Source: Pseudomonas rhizosphaerae (GTDB taxonomy: Bacteria > Pseudomonadota > Gammaproteobacteria > Pseudomonadales > Pseudomonadaceae). From it: 64,000 nucleotides of DNA. The notes beneath the pieces are model-generated. The model searched no databases. It was given only the letters and a program-made list of their open reading frames with translations, and was not told the origin of the DNA. The stretch's first letter is position 1, and each line of letters opens with the position of its first letter. A program made the position numbers and the translations under genes. Positions 47,401 to 56,224 of the stretch are shown here, piece by piece. The stretch is from NCBI RefSeq assembly GCF_000761155.1, contig NZ_CP009533.1, positions 4,519,501 to 4,583,500 of the forward strand, in the 5' to 3' direction.

Positions 47401-49037
47401 GTCAGTCGACTGCCGCGATGATCCAGCGTCTGCTCACGGTCGTGCAGTTCGGTTGCAGAGCGGCGCACGATCACGTGCCCTTCACGGCTGTCCTGCTCAA
47501 CGGAACCTTGGAGGGCGACGGTGCCGATTTCCAGGGCATCGGTGGCCGACAGGTTCAGGTCTGTACGGCTTTTCAAATCGCTGCCGATGACTTTTATCGC
47601 GCGCCCTGCCAGGTTGATCGACTCGCCTTCAAGAACGGTGGACACGGCACTCTGGGTTGTCTGGGTAGCCTTGCTGTCCAGCCGTTGGGCGCCCTGGCGT
47701 CGGTTGCTGACGGTGACACCGTCCAGCCTACGGTCGACGTTGGCGGTCAATTCCAGCGTATTGCCCGCGGTGATCGCTATGTCTCCAGCGCTCGTGACAT
47801 GAGTGGCGGCCAGCCTGGCATCGTTGCCTGCGCTCAGGGTCACGCTCCCAGTGGCGCTCAGGGTGTTCGCCAAATGCTCGGTATACGTCTTGTCGACGGT
47901 GGTCGTCGTCGCGCCCGCCGGCAGGAAGAACCAGTCGTTCTCGACACCATTTCTGCGGCTGGACTGGACGGTACGCGTCAGGGTATCCAGGTTCAGGTTC
48001 GCACCGGCATCGGCAGCGATCGATGCGCCACTGATGGCCACTGACTTGATGTTCAGGTCAGCCGCCGAACTCAGGCGGACATCGCCATTGCCGGCGTTCA
48101 GCACGCCTTGGGTCGCCAGGCCATCCTGCTTGGCAGTGGCAGTGCTCGCCAGGGTCAGGTCGCCTTGGGACGCGATATCGATCCCCTGGCGAGCTTTGAT
48201 CTGACTGACGCCCATGTTGATTCCCGCACCTTCGCGAGTGCTCAGAATGTTGATTCGGTTGGCGTGCATCGCACCGACCAGTCGGGCATCGGTCTTGAAC
48301 GCATTCTGTTGGACGTCGCTGATCGCCAAGGTGCTGGCGTCGACCTTTTGTGAACCCAGCAAAATGTCGAGTTTGTTCGCAACGCTGATTGATCCGCGCT
48401 GGTCGATCGTGGGCGTTATCAAGGCCAGTGAGCCGCCGTTGACCGTTACGCCGTCAGCATCGATCCTGATGCCGGCACGTGGATCGGTATCACCACCGGT
48501 GTTGAGCCCGACGATTCTACCGTCCTCGATCTCTGGGCGACCGACCAGGAAGGTAGCCTGCTTGTTCAAGCCCAGATTGAGCCGCGCGCCATTGAGCGAA
48601 ATGCCGTTGGGGTTGCTCAGGACATAGTCGGCCGGCTGGCCGAAAATCAGTTGTTCGCCGTTGATATCGGAGCGGCCGCGACCGATGACTTCGTTGAGGA
48701 TGGTGCTGGCCGCCTGTCCCTTGAACTGGGCGTTGGCCTGGACATCCTGGAACTCGCCGCCCACATGGGCACGACCGGCCTGCAAGCTGTTGTTCAACAC
48801 CACACCGGGCACACCGACATTGTATTGCTCGTAGCGGTTGTGCGAGAGCCCGGCGGCATTGGGCGCCACGATGTCGATGACCGGGGCTCGGTCCGGATTT
48901 TTCATGATGATGGGTTTGTCACCCGGTTCGAAGGCCGGCTGGATAACGTCGGCGCTGGCCACGTAGGGGGCGAGCACGATTGTGGCGATGGCCAGGCGCA
49001 AAGCGTCGCGCTGAACACAACGTAGTGGTTTTTTCAT
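44448..49037 (-). CDS. TpsA exoprotein, filamentous haemagglutinin/adhesin type
   Basis: A 1529-aa secreted beta-helical protein of a two-partner secretion system. The signal peptide ends near residue 29 (APYVASAD). The TPS domain follows with VIDIVAPNAAGLSHN (53-67) and NPNGI (142-146), the motifs recognised by TpsB. The rest is made of haemagglutinin repeats (for example ASQGDLTLASTATAK and LNAGNGDVRLSSAADLNIKS). It lies 17 bp after tpsB. The C-terminus (VIDTGLFRAGGHNRTQHLTG) has no VENN/pre-toxin motif or obvious toxin domain, so it looks like an adhesin and not a CDI effector. Confidence 0.92.
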   Translation of the reverse strand: MKKPLRCVQRDALRLAIATIVLAPYVASADVIQPAFEPGDKPIIMKNPDRAPVIDIVAPNAAGLSHNRYEQYNVGVPGVVLNNSLQAGRAHVGGEFQDVQANAQFKGQAASTILNEVIGRGRSDINGEQLIFGQPADYVLSNPNGISLNGARLNLGLNKQATFLVGRPEIEDGRIVGLNTGGDTDPRAGIRIDADGVTVNGGSLALITPTIDQRGSISVANKLDILLGSQKVDASTLAISDVQQNAFKTDARLVGAMHANRINILSTREGAGINMGVSQIKARQGIDIASQGDLTLASTATAKQDGLATQGVLNAGNGDVRLSSAADLNIKSVAISGASIAADAGANLNLDTLTRTVQSSRRNGVENDWFFLPAGATTTTVDKTYTEHLANTLSATGSVTLSAGNDARLAATHVTSAGDIAITAGNTLELTANVDRRLDGVTVSNRRQGAQRLDSKATQTTQSAVSTVLEGESINLAGRAIKVIGSDLKSRTDLNLSATDALEIGTVALQGSVEQDSREGHVIVRRSATELHDREQTLDHRGSRLTASNGKIAAQANRMDLVAAQLEARDIALQSLSENLVVEGVQAHKRIENGRLNTALFSSSDRQYDRKQTTYQGSSLNASGSVLLEGGKDVRIIGSGVGAAGDLKVKAGQNLTVGAGEQSSESTLKGDDWKLTVFVEAAGPGSGVPDQAQGSSGQWNAGAGLSQQWKLDTAQLNTHRGSTLKGGNVALDAGQTLAIVGSSVEAEQDVTLDAKDMQILATEAQRSFRNKETGRTVGYEITAGIDRVGTGYAFALQTDTDGRSENVHTRSTVKGGNDVHLTTEKLTTQAALVEAGQLLKVRADDVHNQAVIDTTKTALDYNKIKLSAGSSLDYGAITRQVQKLWTGVDQTSLYATGLEDGLLPWSVGVNLKADYVDRNTQSLTHIARVSQFTGGDIDIAVTGKVHDIGTQYESTLGTIGLTADSHAMDAARNSVRTSIDSLGVDAIARLETSTATDWALGAAARGYSSAQHKTVETAVVGSLMAKKGIGIQLGTNGVYEGTRFSSAEGPIRVDSGGDLQLLQAMNSIVKHDDGTRGRGSAQINGTLAPAPVVQGGAISGSGQYTELTSTQTIAVGARLDTPGAVSLSAKGNVIMLGTDIGTQAAPVGSLAIDAGESVVVLAGVDTNKARGNVYGGHGSLKVGARPQTGGRPLGAGAGFEFGQTQEDSILRRGAQWHVKEDVALTAGSDHRAAILLEGLNATADRIQLDARNGGIRVNAAQSDREHDNKLISASFSLGGQSGRAQQSYSLNEFDTQFKLAYDKLQSTTYVNANLAAGTVDFNSLGELKLAGAQVHADQVGGSVGSLQAISLQDDVDATQVNVEVNVGKGGDPWGAIGSLANLAGEWGTKNKQRLEQLNSTYSTDIGAKFGFDMRREVRDTVAQSTVLNGRDSLGLEVLGTTQLTGAQLQTSGTLPAPNPDLSTSDLSSRDRLMTISSLALTPSLGAIKDLYGQLQKDKPEEAVIDTGLFRAGGHNRTQHLTGGVEKLSL

Positions 49038-49054
49038 GGGGGTTTACCTGTTTT

Positions 49055-50731
49055 TCAGAAGAATTGCGAGAGCCCGAAGGTCCAGAAACCGGGTTCCGGG
49101 GCAGTGCTGCCGCGCCGATGCAGGCCGCGTTGATAGTCCAGAGTGAGCTGGCCATCGGTCCAACTCAGGATTGCACCGGCGCTCAGGCCGATGGCGTGCT
49201 GGGTGTCGACCTTGTTGTAGGTGCGCTGACCCCAGCCCGAGTCCAGCCCGACCCGGGGGGTGAGGTAAAGGCCATGGCCGAGCACTTGTGAGGTGCTCAA
49301 GGTGTTGCGCAGCGTGGCGCCGACGGAAACCGGTTGGCTGTCCAGACGGTAGCCGCGCACGCTGCCGCTGCTGGTCAGGCGCAACTGCTCCAGGCTGGGC
49401 AGAGGGTCCGGGCTGTATTGCATGTCCAGTTCGGTCTGCCACGCCCATCGCCGTTCCAGCGAGTCGAACAGCGAGCGGCGGCTGACGGTGCCCCGGTACT
49501 TTTCGAAGCGCGGCTGGGGCGCTTCATGGCGCAGAGGCGTGCTGTCTCCTCCCAGCCAGCCCTGCCCGCGGGAGTAGCCCAGGTAGCCCGTCCACACCGA
49601 GTCGCCCAGGTGAGTCAGGTTCAGCCCGGCGCTGGCAACGCTGAGCGTCGTGCGGCCGTTGCGCACGGTGGTACCGTCCAACAGCAGGTCGGCACGTGTT
49701 TGATCCAGGCGCAGGTGCGCATTGAGCAGTGTCGTCTGGTTGCGCCATAGGCTGCGGTCCAGCTTGAGGCCGTAGCTGTCCAGGCTCTGCATCACGTCAT
49801 GGCGATTGGACAGCGGCGCCCGGGAGTCGAAACGGCTCGCCGAAGCGTTCAGCGTCCAGCGCCCGTACGGTATCTCGTAGAACAACCCACCTTGGCGGCT
49901 GTAGCCCGATCCGCCGTCCAGGCTGTGGGCATAGCTGGCAGCCAGCGAATCATTGAGGCGAAACGGGTTGTCCAGGCTCAGGCTCAATTGTCCCTGGTGA
50001 CGCCCGGAAGCATCGCTGCCCCGGTTGTTCAGCCCGGTACCAAGCGTCCAGGATTTGCGCGTGCCTTGGGGGCGCAGAATGATCCGCGTACCACCCACCT
50101 GCTCGCCGGGTGCGATGTCCAGCGTCAGGTCGATCGAGCGCAGGCGGTTGAGTTGGTCCAGACCGCTTTCCACGTCGGTGAGTTTGAGCGGGCGGCCGAT
50201 CATCCCGGGGAAGGCGCTGCCCAGTGACAGATCGGTACTGCCGTCGGCCATTTCGATCGATTCGATGAAGCCTTCGAGCATGGCGATGACCAGCTCTTCG
50301 CCAGCGTCGGGCAATCGCAGAACATAGGGCCGCGCCGCGACGTAGCCGGCCTGCACGTAGGCGCCGGTCAGCGCGAGCAGCATCTGGTTGATATCGTTGA
50401 CACCAATGCACGGCGATACCCAAGGCTGCACCACACCTTGCAGCGTATCGGTATCGAGTAGGTGGTTGTCCTGCACACGCACGGCAGACACCGCGCGACA
50501 CTCGGCATCCGGCTGCTCGACCTGCTGTGGAGCGGGCGTTGCCTGCGCCGCTGTGTCCTCGTGCAAGGTTTCCAGGCGCTGCGCCTGTTCGGCCGCTGCG
50601 CGTTCATGGCGCTGGGTGTCGAACTGACGCAGGATCTGGTCATCCAGCGGCTGACCGCTTGTTTCGGCCAGCGCGATGGCCGGTCCCAATAGCAGTATGG
50701 ATAACAGACGGTCTTTGCGGAATATCGTCAT
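49055..50731 (-). CDS. TpsB outer-membrane transporter (ShlB/FhaC/HecB family)
   Basis: Omp85-superfamily pore that secretes and possibly activates the TpsA partner(s). The 558-aa protein has a signal peptide (LLSILLLGPAIALAE), a POTRA-type region (about 75-200, including DTDTLQGVVQPWVSPCIGVN in part and NQMLLALTGAYVQAGYVAAR) and a beta-barrel starting near SWTLGTGLNNRGSDASGRHQ with the conserved SSGSVRGYRL loop-6 motif. It ends in the outer-membrane signature SQFF. The ATG at 50731 is preferred over 50758 because it leads into the signal peptide. First gene of tpsB-tpsA-tpsA. Confidence 0.95.
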   Translation of the reverse strand: MTIFRKDRLLSILLLGPAIALAETSGQPLDDQILRQFDTQRHERAAAEQAQRLETLHEDTAAQATPAPQQVEQPDAECRAVSAVRVQDNHLLDTDTLQGVVQPWVSPCIGVNDINQMLLALTGAYVQAGYVAARPYVLRLPDAGEELVIAMLEGFIESIEMADGSTDLSLGSAFPGMIGRPLKLTDVESGLDQLNRLRSIDLTLDIAPGEQVGGTRIILRPQGTRKSWTLGTGLNNRGSDASGRHQGQLSLSLDNPFRLNDSLAASYAHSLDGGSGYSRQGGLFYEIPYGRWTLNASASRFDSRAPLSNRHDVMQSLDSYGLKLDRSLWRNQTTLLNAHLRLDQTRADLLLDGTTVRNGRTTLSVASAGLNLTHLGDSVWTGYLGYSRGQGWLGGDSTPLRHEAPQPRFEKYRGTVSRRSLFDSLERRWAWQTELDMQYSPDPLPSLEQLRLTSSGSVRGYRLDSQPVSVGATLRNTLSTSQVLGHGLYLTPRVGLDSGWGQRTYNKVDTQHAIGLSAGAILSWTDGQLTLDYQRGLHRRGSTAPEPGFWTFGLSQFF

Positions 50732-50941
50732 TGCAGCCCAGCCCCGGTGGTCGACCAATCAATAGGCGGCCACTTTAAGAGGTAGGACTTCCCAGGATAT
50801 GGGCAGGGGAGAGAGGGGTGTGGTAGGAAGACTCTGACAGACAGCAGGAAAGCGTAGAGCGGGAAAAGGAACTACGTGTAGGACGGCGTCTAACGTGCAC
50901 GAAGGATTATTACGGTCCCATCAATACAGAAAGCGCTCGGC

Positions 50942-51499
50942 TCAAGGCCGGATCTCGATCATCGTACCGTCCTTGACCAGGCTCCACACCTCGCGCATGT
51001 CGTCGTTCTTCATGGCGATACAGCCATCGGTCCAATCCAGGGTAGCGAAGTACCATTCCGGGTACTCCTCGTTGATCGGGGTACCGTGGATCATGATCAT
51101 GCTGCCCGGCGCAACGCCTTCGCGGCGGGCGCGGGCCGAGTCGCTGATGTTGGGATAGGACACGTGCATGCCGAGGTTGAAGCGATCGCTGACCTTGCGC
51201 CAATCGAGCCAATAGAAGCCTTCGGGTGTGCGTTTGTCGCCCTCGCGCTCCTTGGGCCCGTTGGGTTGCTTGCCCAGTGAGATGCGATAACTCTTGAGTG
51301 GCTCGCCGCCGCTGATCAATTGCAGTTGGCGCTGGGACTTGAGCACCAGCACCTTGTCGATCGGGTCCACGCCCAAGCGCTTGTTCGGTGGCGCCGCAAC
51401 GCCGATCTGGTCAACCGGCTTGCGTTCCACGGTAACGGTGAAGGCTGCCTGGGCGCTCATGGCGAAACACAGGCAGAACAAAGCGATCAGGCCACGCAT
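50942..51499 (-). CDS. L,D-transpeptidase (YkuD family)
   Basis: A 185-aa periplasmic enzyme with a signal peptide (LIALFCLCFAMSAQAA) and a YkuD catalytic domain: His138 in IMIHGTPINE and the catalytic Cys160 in DWTDGCIAM. It probably forms 3-3 peptidoglycan cross-links or anchors proteins. The ATG at 51499 has an AGGA site and starts the signal peptide; the frame extends upstream to 51529. Confidence 0.93.
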   Translation of the reverse strand: MRGLIALFCLCFAMSAQAAFTVTVERKPVDQIGVAAPPNKRLGVDPIDKVLVLKSQRQLQLISGGEPLKSYRISLGKQPNGPKEREGDKRTPEGFYWLDWRKVSDRFNLGMHVSYPNISDSARARREGVAPGSMIMIHGTPINEEYPEWYFATLDWTDGCIAMKNDDMREVWSLVKDGTMIEIRP

Positions 51500-51550
51500 C
51501 GATGGGGTATTCCTGCAATGAAAACGCACCGCTTGTGCCGGTGCGATGGG

Positions 51551-52105
51551 TCAGGTCCGAGGTGACCGCGCAAGCAGCGGCCCCACACACTCGTTGCGGA
51601 CCGGGTAGCGGTGCTCCAGCCGGTCGGCGAAAAAGTATTCTAGGGTACGCCCGACGGTGGGGAAAGCCAGCTCCGCCCAAGGGATCTGATTTTGCGAGAA
51701 CAATCCCACTTCCAGGCTTTCCTCGCCCACGGCGAACACCGGCGCTGCCATTTCGGCGCGGTAGAACACCTGCACCTGGCTGATGTGCGGCAGGTCGAAC
51801 ACCGTATACAGATGCAGGTCGGTCACCTGGGCGCAGGCTTCCTCGAGGGTTTCGCGACTGGCGGCCTGGGGCAGGGTTTCACCGTTTTCCATGAAGCCGG
51901 CCGGCAGGGTCCAGAAACCGCTGCGCGGCTCGATGGCCCTTCGGCAAAGCAACACCTGGTCCTGCCACACGGCGATGCAGCCCGCGACCACTTTGGGGTT
52001 CTGGTAATGCACCCTGTGGCAATGCCCGCAGACGAATCGGGGGCGTGTGTCACCGGCGGGAATGCTCAGGGTCACCGGGTTGCCGCAATGGCTGCAGAAA
52101 TTCAT
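51551..52105 (-). CDS. Nudix hydrolase with N-terminal zinc ribbon (NudC/YfcD-like)
   Basis: A 184-aa pyrophosphohydrolase. The start MNFCSHCGNPVTL and then FVCGHCHRVHYQNPKVVAGC in part are a four-cysteine zinc ribbon. The Nudix box is GFMENGETLPQAASRETLEEACAQV in part (about 72-96), with the REtlEEa core intact. The zinc ribbon followed by a Nudix box recalls NudC NADH pyrophosphatases, but it is shorter and lacks the SQPWPFP motif, so the substrate is open. It is divergent from another Nudix gene. Confidence 0.9.
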   Translation of the reverse strand: MNFCSHCGNPVTLSIPAGDTRPRFVCGHCHRVHYQNPKVVAGCIAVWQDQVLLCRRAIEPRSGFWTLPAGFMENGETLPQAASRETLEEACAQVTDLHLYTVFDLPHISQVQVFYRAEMAAPVFAVGEESLEVGLFSQNQIPWAELAFPTVGRTLEYFFADRLEHRYPVRNECVGPLLARSPRT

Positions 52106-52240
52106 GCTGAGATCCTTGATGGCTGCCGCTATCTTGGCCGTCCTGCCCAAGGGCCGCAAGCCCGGGGCGAGGCAAATCGAGCTTGGGCTGCCGGCGGCTT
52201 TTGGTGCATCATGCCAGCAGGCCACGGATCGAGAAACGCC

Positions 52241-52840
52241 ATGCTGGACGAGCTACTGCGCCGAGTGAGTAACCATACGCCACGCACATTGGAAACCGAC
52301 AGTCGTTTTCCCGAAGCGGCGGTGTTGCTGCCCATTACCCGCAGCGACGAGCCTGAGCTGGTGCTCACGCTGCGTGCCTCGGGGCTCTCGACCCATGGCG
52401 GCGAAGTGGCCTTTCCCGGCGGCCGGCGCGATCCACAAGACCCGGACCTGGTGTTCACCGCCCTGCGCGAAGCCGAGGAAGAAATCGGCCTGCCGCCGGG
52501 GTTGGTGGAAATAGTCGGTCCGCTCAGCCCGCTGGTGTCCAAGCACGGGCTCAAGGTCACGCCCTTTGTCGGGATCATTCCCGACTATGTCGAATACCGG
52601 CCCAACGATGCCGAAATCGCCGCGGTGTTTTCCGTGCCGCTGGAGTTCTTTCGGCAGGATCCGCGCGAGCACACCCACCGCATCGACTACCAGGGTCGCA
52701 GTTGGTATGTGCCCAGCTATCGCTTCGGTGAATACAAGATCTGGGGCTTGTCGGCGATCATGATCGTCGAGCTGGTCAACCTGATGTATGACGCCCGGAT
52801 CAGCCTGCGCCGGCCCCCCGAGCATTACACTGCCATCTGA
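52241..52840 (+). CDS. CoA pyrophosphatase-type Nudix hydrolase
   Basis: A 199-aa Nudix enzyme. The CoA-pyrophosphatase-specific UPF0035 motif region ([21 protein letters not shown] in part) precedes the Nudix box [25 protein letters not shown] in part, where the REAEEEIG core is intact. Likely hydrolyses CoA or its derivatives (NudL/YeaB-like). It starts a short co-directional run with the gamma-carbonic-anhydrase, DUF1289 and purT genes. Confidence 0.9.
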   Translation: MLDELLRRVSNHTPRTLETDSRFPEAAVLLPITRSDEPELVLTLRASGLSTHGGEVAFPGGRRDPQDPDLVFTALREAEEEIGLPPGLVEIVGPLSPLVSKHGLKVTPFVGIIPDYVEYRPNDAEIAAVFSVPLEFFRQDPREHTHRIDYQGRSWYVPSYRFGEYKIWGLSAIMIVELVNLMYDARISLRRPPEHYTAI

Positions 52841-52889
52841 GCATCGTTGGGCCGCGCCCTGTCGGCCGCTGCCGCATCGAGGAGATCAC

Positions 52890-53414
52890 ATGAAATACCG
52901 TCTGGGCGACTCCCGTGTGGAAACCCATCCCGACAGCTGGATCGCACCCAATGCCACCCTGATCGGCAAAGTGCGCCTGCAGGCCGGGGCCAGCGTGTGG
53001 TTCGGCGCCGTGCTGCGTGGCGACAATGAACTGATCGACATCGGCGAGCACAGCAATGTCCAGGACGGCACCGTGATGCATACCGACGCCGGCGTGCCGT
53101 TGACCATTGGCCGCGGTGTCACCATTGGCCACAATGCCATGCTGCATGGTTGCACTGTCGACGATTTCAGCCTGATCGGCATCAACGCGGTGATTCTCAA
53201 CGGCGCCAAAATCGGCAAGCACTGCATCATCGGCGCCAACTCGCTGATCGCAGAGGGCAAGGAAATTCCCGATGGGTCGCTGGTCATGGGGTCGCCGGGC
53301 AAAGTCGTGCGCGAGCTCAGCGAAGCCCAGAAACGCATGCTCGAAGCCAGCGCCGCGCACTACGTGCACAATGCCCAGCGCTACGCCCGCGAACTGGTCG
53401 AGCAGGATTCATGA
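52890..53414 (+). CDS. Gamma-carbonic-anhydrase-like protein (YrdA/PaaY family)
   Basis: A 174-aa left-handed beta-helix protein built of hexapeptide repeats ([20 protein letters not shown] in part, [14 protein letters not shown]). The three zinc-ligand histidines are visible in VMHTD and [11 protein letters not shown]. The family binds metal and may have carbonic anhydrase or thioesterase-like activity. The ATG at 52890 follows GAGGAGA. Its stop overlaps the DUF1289 start. Confidence 0.93.
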   Translation: MKYRLGDSRVETHPDSWIAPNATLIGKVRLQAGASVWFGAVLRGDNELIDIGEHSNVQDGTVMHTDAGVPLTIGRGVTIGHNAMLHGCTVDDFSLIGINAVILNGAKIGKHCIIGANSLIAEGKEIPDGSLVMGSPGKVVRELSEAQKRMLEASAAHYVHNAQRYARELVEQDS

Positions 53415-53611
53415 ATCCGTTACTCAAGCCGGTCAAATCCCCCTGCATCAGCGTTTGCGCACTGGATGATCAGGACGTGTGCACGGGCTGCCAGCGTACT
53501 GCGGTGGAAATCACCCAATGGGGCCGCATGAGCGATGATGAGCGCCGTGCCGTGCTGCGCCTGACCCATCAGCGTGCACTGGCCCAGGGCCTGGTATTTC
53601 CCGGCAGTTGA
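53411..53611 (+). CDS. DUF1289 small cysteine protein
   Basis: A 66-aa protein with the DUF1289 signature [20 protein letters not shown] in part, four cysteines in a CxxxC...CxxC pattern that suggests metal binding, then [17 protein letters not shown]. The ATG overlaps the previous stop (ATGA). Function unknown. Confidence 0.92.
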   Translation: MNPLLKPVKSPCISVCALDDQDVCTGCQRTAVEITQWGRMSDDERRAVLRLTHQRALAQGLVFPGS

Positions 53612-53733
53612 TCCAGCCGCTGTGCCCCGGGCGAGACTGGCGCACTTGGCGTCAGGTTGAGGTAAAATGCCCGCCCCTGTCGGGTCGGCCTGCGTGCTGC
53701 CCCTCGATCCAGACGCTTCCCTGAGGACCTGAA

Positions 53734-54915
53734 ATGACCCGTATCGGAACCCCCCTGTCGCCGACTGCGACCCGCGTACTGCTGTGTGGCTGTGGCGAGC
53801 TGGGCAAGGAAGTGGTGATCGAGCTGCAGCGCCTGGGTGTCGAAGTGATTGCCGTCGACCGCTACGCCGATGCGCCCGCCATGCAGGTTGCCCATCGTAG
53901 CCATGTCATCAACATGCTCGACGGTGCCGCCTTGCGCTCGGTCATCGAAGCGGAAAAGCCGCATTACATCGTGCCCGAGATCGAGGCCATCGCTACGGCC
54001 ACCCTGGTGGAGCTGGAGTCCGAAGGTTTCACCGTGGTCCCGACCGCGCGGGCAGCGCAGCTGACCATGAACCGCGAGGGTATCCGTCGTCTGGCCGCCG
54101 AAGAGCTGGACCTGCCAACCTCGCCGTACCATTTTGCCGACACCTTCGAGGACTACGACCGGGCCGTGCAGGACCTGGGCTTCCCCTGTGTGGTCAAGCC
54201 GGTCATGAGTTCCTCGGGCAAGGGCCAGAGCCTGTTGCGCACCCAGGCCGACGTGCAGGCGGCTTGGGACTATGCCCAGGAAGGCGGACGCGCCGGCAAG
54301 GGCAGGGTGATCGTCGAAGGCTTCATCGACTTCGACTACGAGATCACTCTGCTGACCGTCCGCCATGTGGGCGGAACGACGTTCTGTGCACCGGTCGGGC
54401 ACCGTCAGGAGAAAGGCGATTACCAGGAGTCTTGGCAGCCCCAGGCGATGAGCCCGGTTGCCCTGGCCGAATCCGAGCGGGTCGCTCGCGCAGTGACCGA
54501 AGCGCTGGGTGGGCGTGGCCTGTTCGGTGTCGAACTATTCATCAAGGGCGACCAGGTGTGGTTCAGCGAAGTCTCGCCACGTCCGCACGATACCGGCCTG
54601 GTCACGCTGATTTCCCAGGACCTTTCCCAGTTCGCCCTGCATGCCCGTGCCATTCTCGGCCTGCCAATCCCGCTGGTTCGTCAGTTCGGGCCGGCGGCCT
54701 CGGCCGTGATTCTGGTCGAGGGCAGTTCCCGCCAGACCGCGTTCGACAACCTCGGTGCGGCACTGGCTGAGCCGGACACCGCCTTGCGCCTGTTCGGCAA
54801 GCCAGAGGTCAACGGCCAGCGGCGCATGGGCGTGGCCCTGGCTCGTGACGAATCGATCGAGGCGGCCCGGGCCAAGGCCACGCGTGCCTCGCAGGCGGTC
54901 AAGGTCGAGCTGTAG
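53734..54915 (+). CDS. purT: Formate-dependent phosphoribosylglycinamide formyltransferase
   Basis: Third step of purine synthesis by the folate-independent route: GAR + formate + ATP to FGAR. The 393-aa ATP-grasp enzyme starts like the family ([20 protein letters not shown]). The glycine-rich ATP loop is [11 protein letters not shown], and the [20 protein letters not shown] metal-binding strand ends the grasp fold. A TAAAAT at 53663-53668 could be its -10 element. It provides the substrate for PurL, encoded 12 kb upstream. Confidence 0.97.
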   Translation: MTRIGTPLSPTATRVLLCGCGELGKEVVIELQRLGVEVIAVDRYADAPAMQVAHRSHVINMLDGAALRSVIEAEKPHYIVPEIEAIATATLVELESEGFTVVPTARAAQLTMNREGIRRLAAEELDLPTSPYHFADTFEDYDRAVQDLGFPCVVKPVMSSSGKGQSLLRTQADVQAAWDYAQEGGRAGKGRVIVEGFIDFDYEITLLTVRHVGGTTFCAPVGHRQEKGDYQESWQPQAMSPVALAESERVARAVTEALGGRGLFGVELFIKGDQVWFSEVSPRPHDTGLVTLISQDLSQFALHARAILGLPIPLVRQFGPAASAVILVEGSSRQTAFDNLGAALAEPDTALRLFGKPEVNGQRRMGVALARDESIEAARAKATRASQAVKVEL

Positions 54916-54978
54916 GGCGTAGATCGACCGGCGTCAGCCCGATGGCGGCGCCGGTCAGGACCAGGTGCGATGCCTGTG

Positions 54979-56214
54979 TCATGCCGCTGGCAGGCTGCTT
55001 GCGTGCCAGATCAGCACCCGCGACGCGCGGTTTTCCTCGGTTTCGAGAATCTCCATCCGATAACGCCCGATCTTCAGGCACACCGCGCTGGCCGGAATGC
55101 TCTCCAGCGCCTCGGTCACCAACCCGTTCAGGGTCTTGGGGCCGTCGCTGGGCAGGTGCCAGCCCAGGCTCTTGTTGATGTCGCGGATGGAAGCCTGGCC
55201 CTCGACCACGAAGCGGCCGTCCAGCTGCGGGTGGATGTGCGGATTGGCCAGGGCGTCGTCATCTTCGAACTCGCCGACGATCTCCTCCAGAATGTCTTCC
55301 AGGGTGACGATGCCTTGCACCTCGCCGTATTCGTCGACCACGATGCCCAGCCGGCGCTGCTGTTTGTGGAAGTTCAGCAGCTGCATTTGCAGGGGTGTGC
55401 TTTCCGGGACGAAGTAGGCTTCGTAGCAGGCCGCCAGCAGGGCCTCGATGGTGAGCTCGCGCTGCGGCAGCAAATGGCTGATCTGGCGCGTGTTGAGCAC
55501 GCGTTCGACGTGATTGATGTCGTTGTGGAAGACCGGCAGGCGGGTGTGGCGGCTGATCATCAGCTGATCGATGATCTCGTCCAGGGAATCTTCCAGGTTG
55601 ATGCCGTCGATCTCGTTGCGCGGGACCAGGATGTCGTTGACCGTGATCTTGTCCAAAGCATGAATGCTGTTGGCCAGGTGCGGCTTGTTGCTGCGCGCCT
55701 CGGCAGCCAATTCATCGAGCACGCTACGGGGCTGGGCAGGTTCCTGCTGGGGGCCCTGACTCGGGTCCTTGCGGGCGAAGGGTACGACCAGCAGGCGCGC
55801 AGCGCCGTCCAGCAACCACGCCAGTGGCCAGACCAGTTTCAAGGGCGCAGCCAGCAGCGCATTGGCCATGCCGATGAATGGCCGTGGGTAGCGCTGGGCC
55901 AGGCGGTGCGGCAAGTAGTCGGACAGCACCAGCAGGACAATCGCCGTGCCCAGGCCGCCGAGCCACGCGCCATGGGCACCGTGCAGATAGATGCCCAGGG
56001 TGACTCCCAGCGTGACGGCCAGGGCCCGGGCCAGGGTGTTGAGCAATACCAGGCTGGGCAGTGGCGCCTGCAGCGCCGGTCGATCGCCGTTGCGCCCGGT
56101 GGGGCGCTGGGCGGCCAGCGTGTGCAGCGCAGCTTGCACTGCACTCAGCAACGCGGCGAGGAGAATGGCCAGCGCCAGCGCGCCGAGCATCGGCCCTAGG
56201 GGCAGAGTGTCCAT
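54979..56214 (-). CDS. CNNM/CorC-type membrane protein with CBS domains
   Basis: A 411-aa protein. The N-terminal DUF21-type transmembrane domain (about 1-150) has about four helices (GALALAILLAALLSAVQAAL and others). Two CBS domains (about 195-320, ITVNDILVPRNEIDGINLED and LGIVVDEYGEVQGIVTLEDI) follow, then a CorC/HlyC C-terminal domain. Family members are linked to Mg2+/Co2+ transport. It is followed by the ccsA-like gene in reverse order, 10 bp apart, so they are probably one operon with ccsA-like first. Confidence 0.92.
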   Translation of the reverse strand: MDTLPLGPMLGALALAILLAALLSAVQAALHTLAAQRPTGRNGDRPALQAPLPSLVLLNTLARALAVTLGVTLGIYLHGAHGAWLGGLGTAIVLLVLSDYLPHRLAQRYPRPFIGMANALLAAPLKLVWPLAWLLDGAARLLVVPFARKDPSQGPQQEPAQPRSVLDELAAEARSNKPHLANSIHALDKITVNDILVPRNEIDGINLEDSLDEIIDQLMISRHTRLPVFHNDINHVERVLNTRQISHLLPQRELTIEALLAACYEAYFVPESTPLQMQLLNFHKQQRRLGIVVDEYGEVQGIVTLEDILEEIVGEFEDDDALANPHIHPQLDGRFVVEGQASIRDINKSLGWHLPSDGPKTLNGLVTEALESIPASAVCLKIGRYRMEILETEENRASRVLIWHASSLPAA

Positions 56215-56224
56215 GGGTGACCTG

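Noticed and set aside
44481..48044. Several plus-strand frames antisense to the TpsA gene
   Set aside because: Fragmented, no family motifs, and incompatible with the intact 1529-aa TpsA frame.
41791..50731. CdiBA contact-dependent inhibition locus
   Set aside because: No VENN or pre-toxin motif, no toxin-like C-terminus and no small immunity gene after either TpsA.
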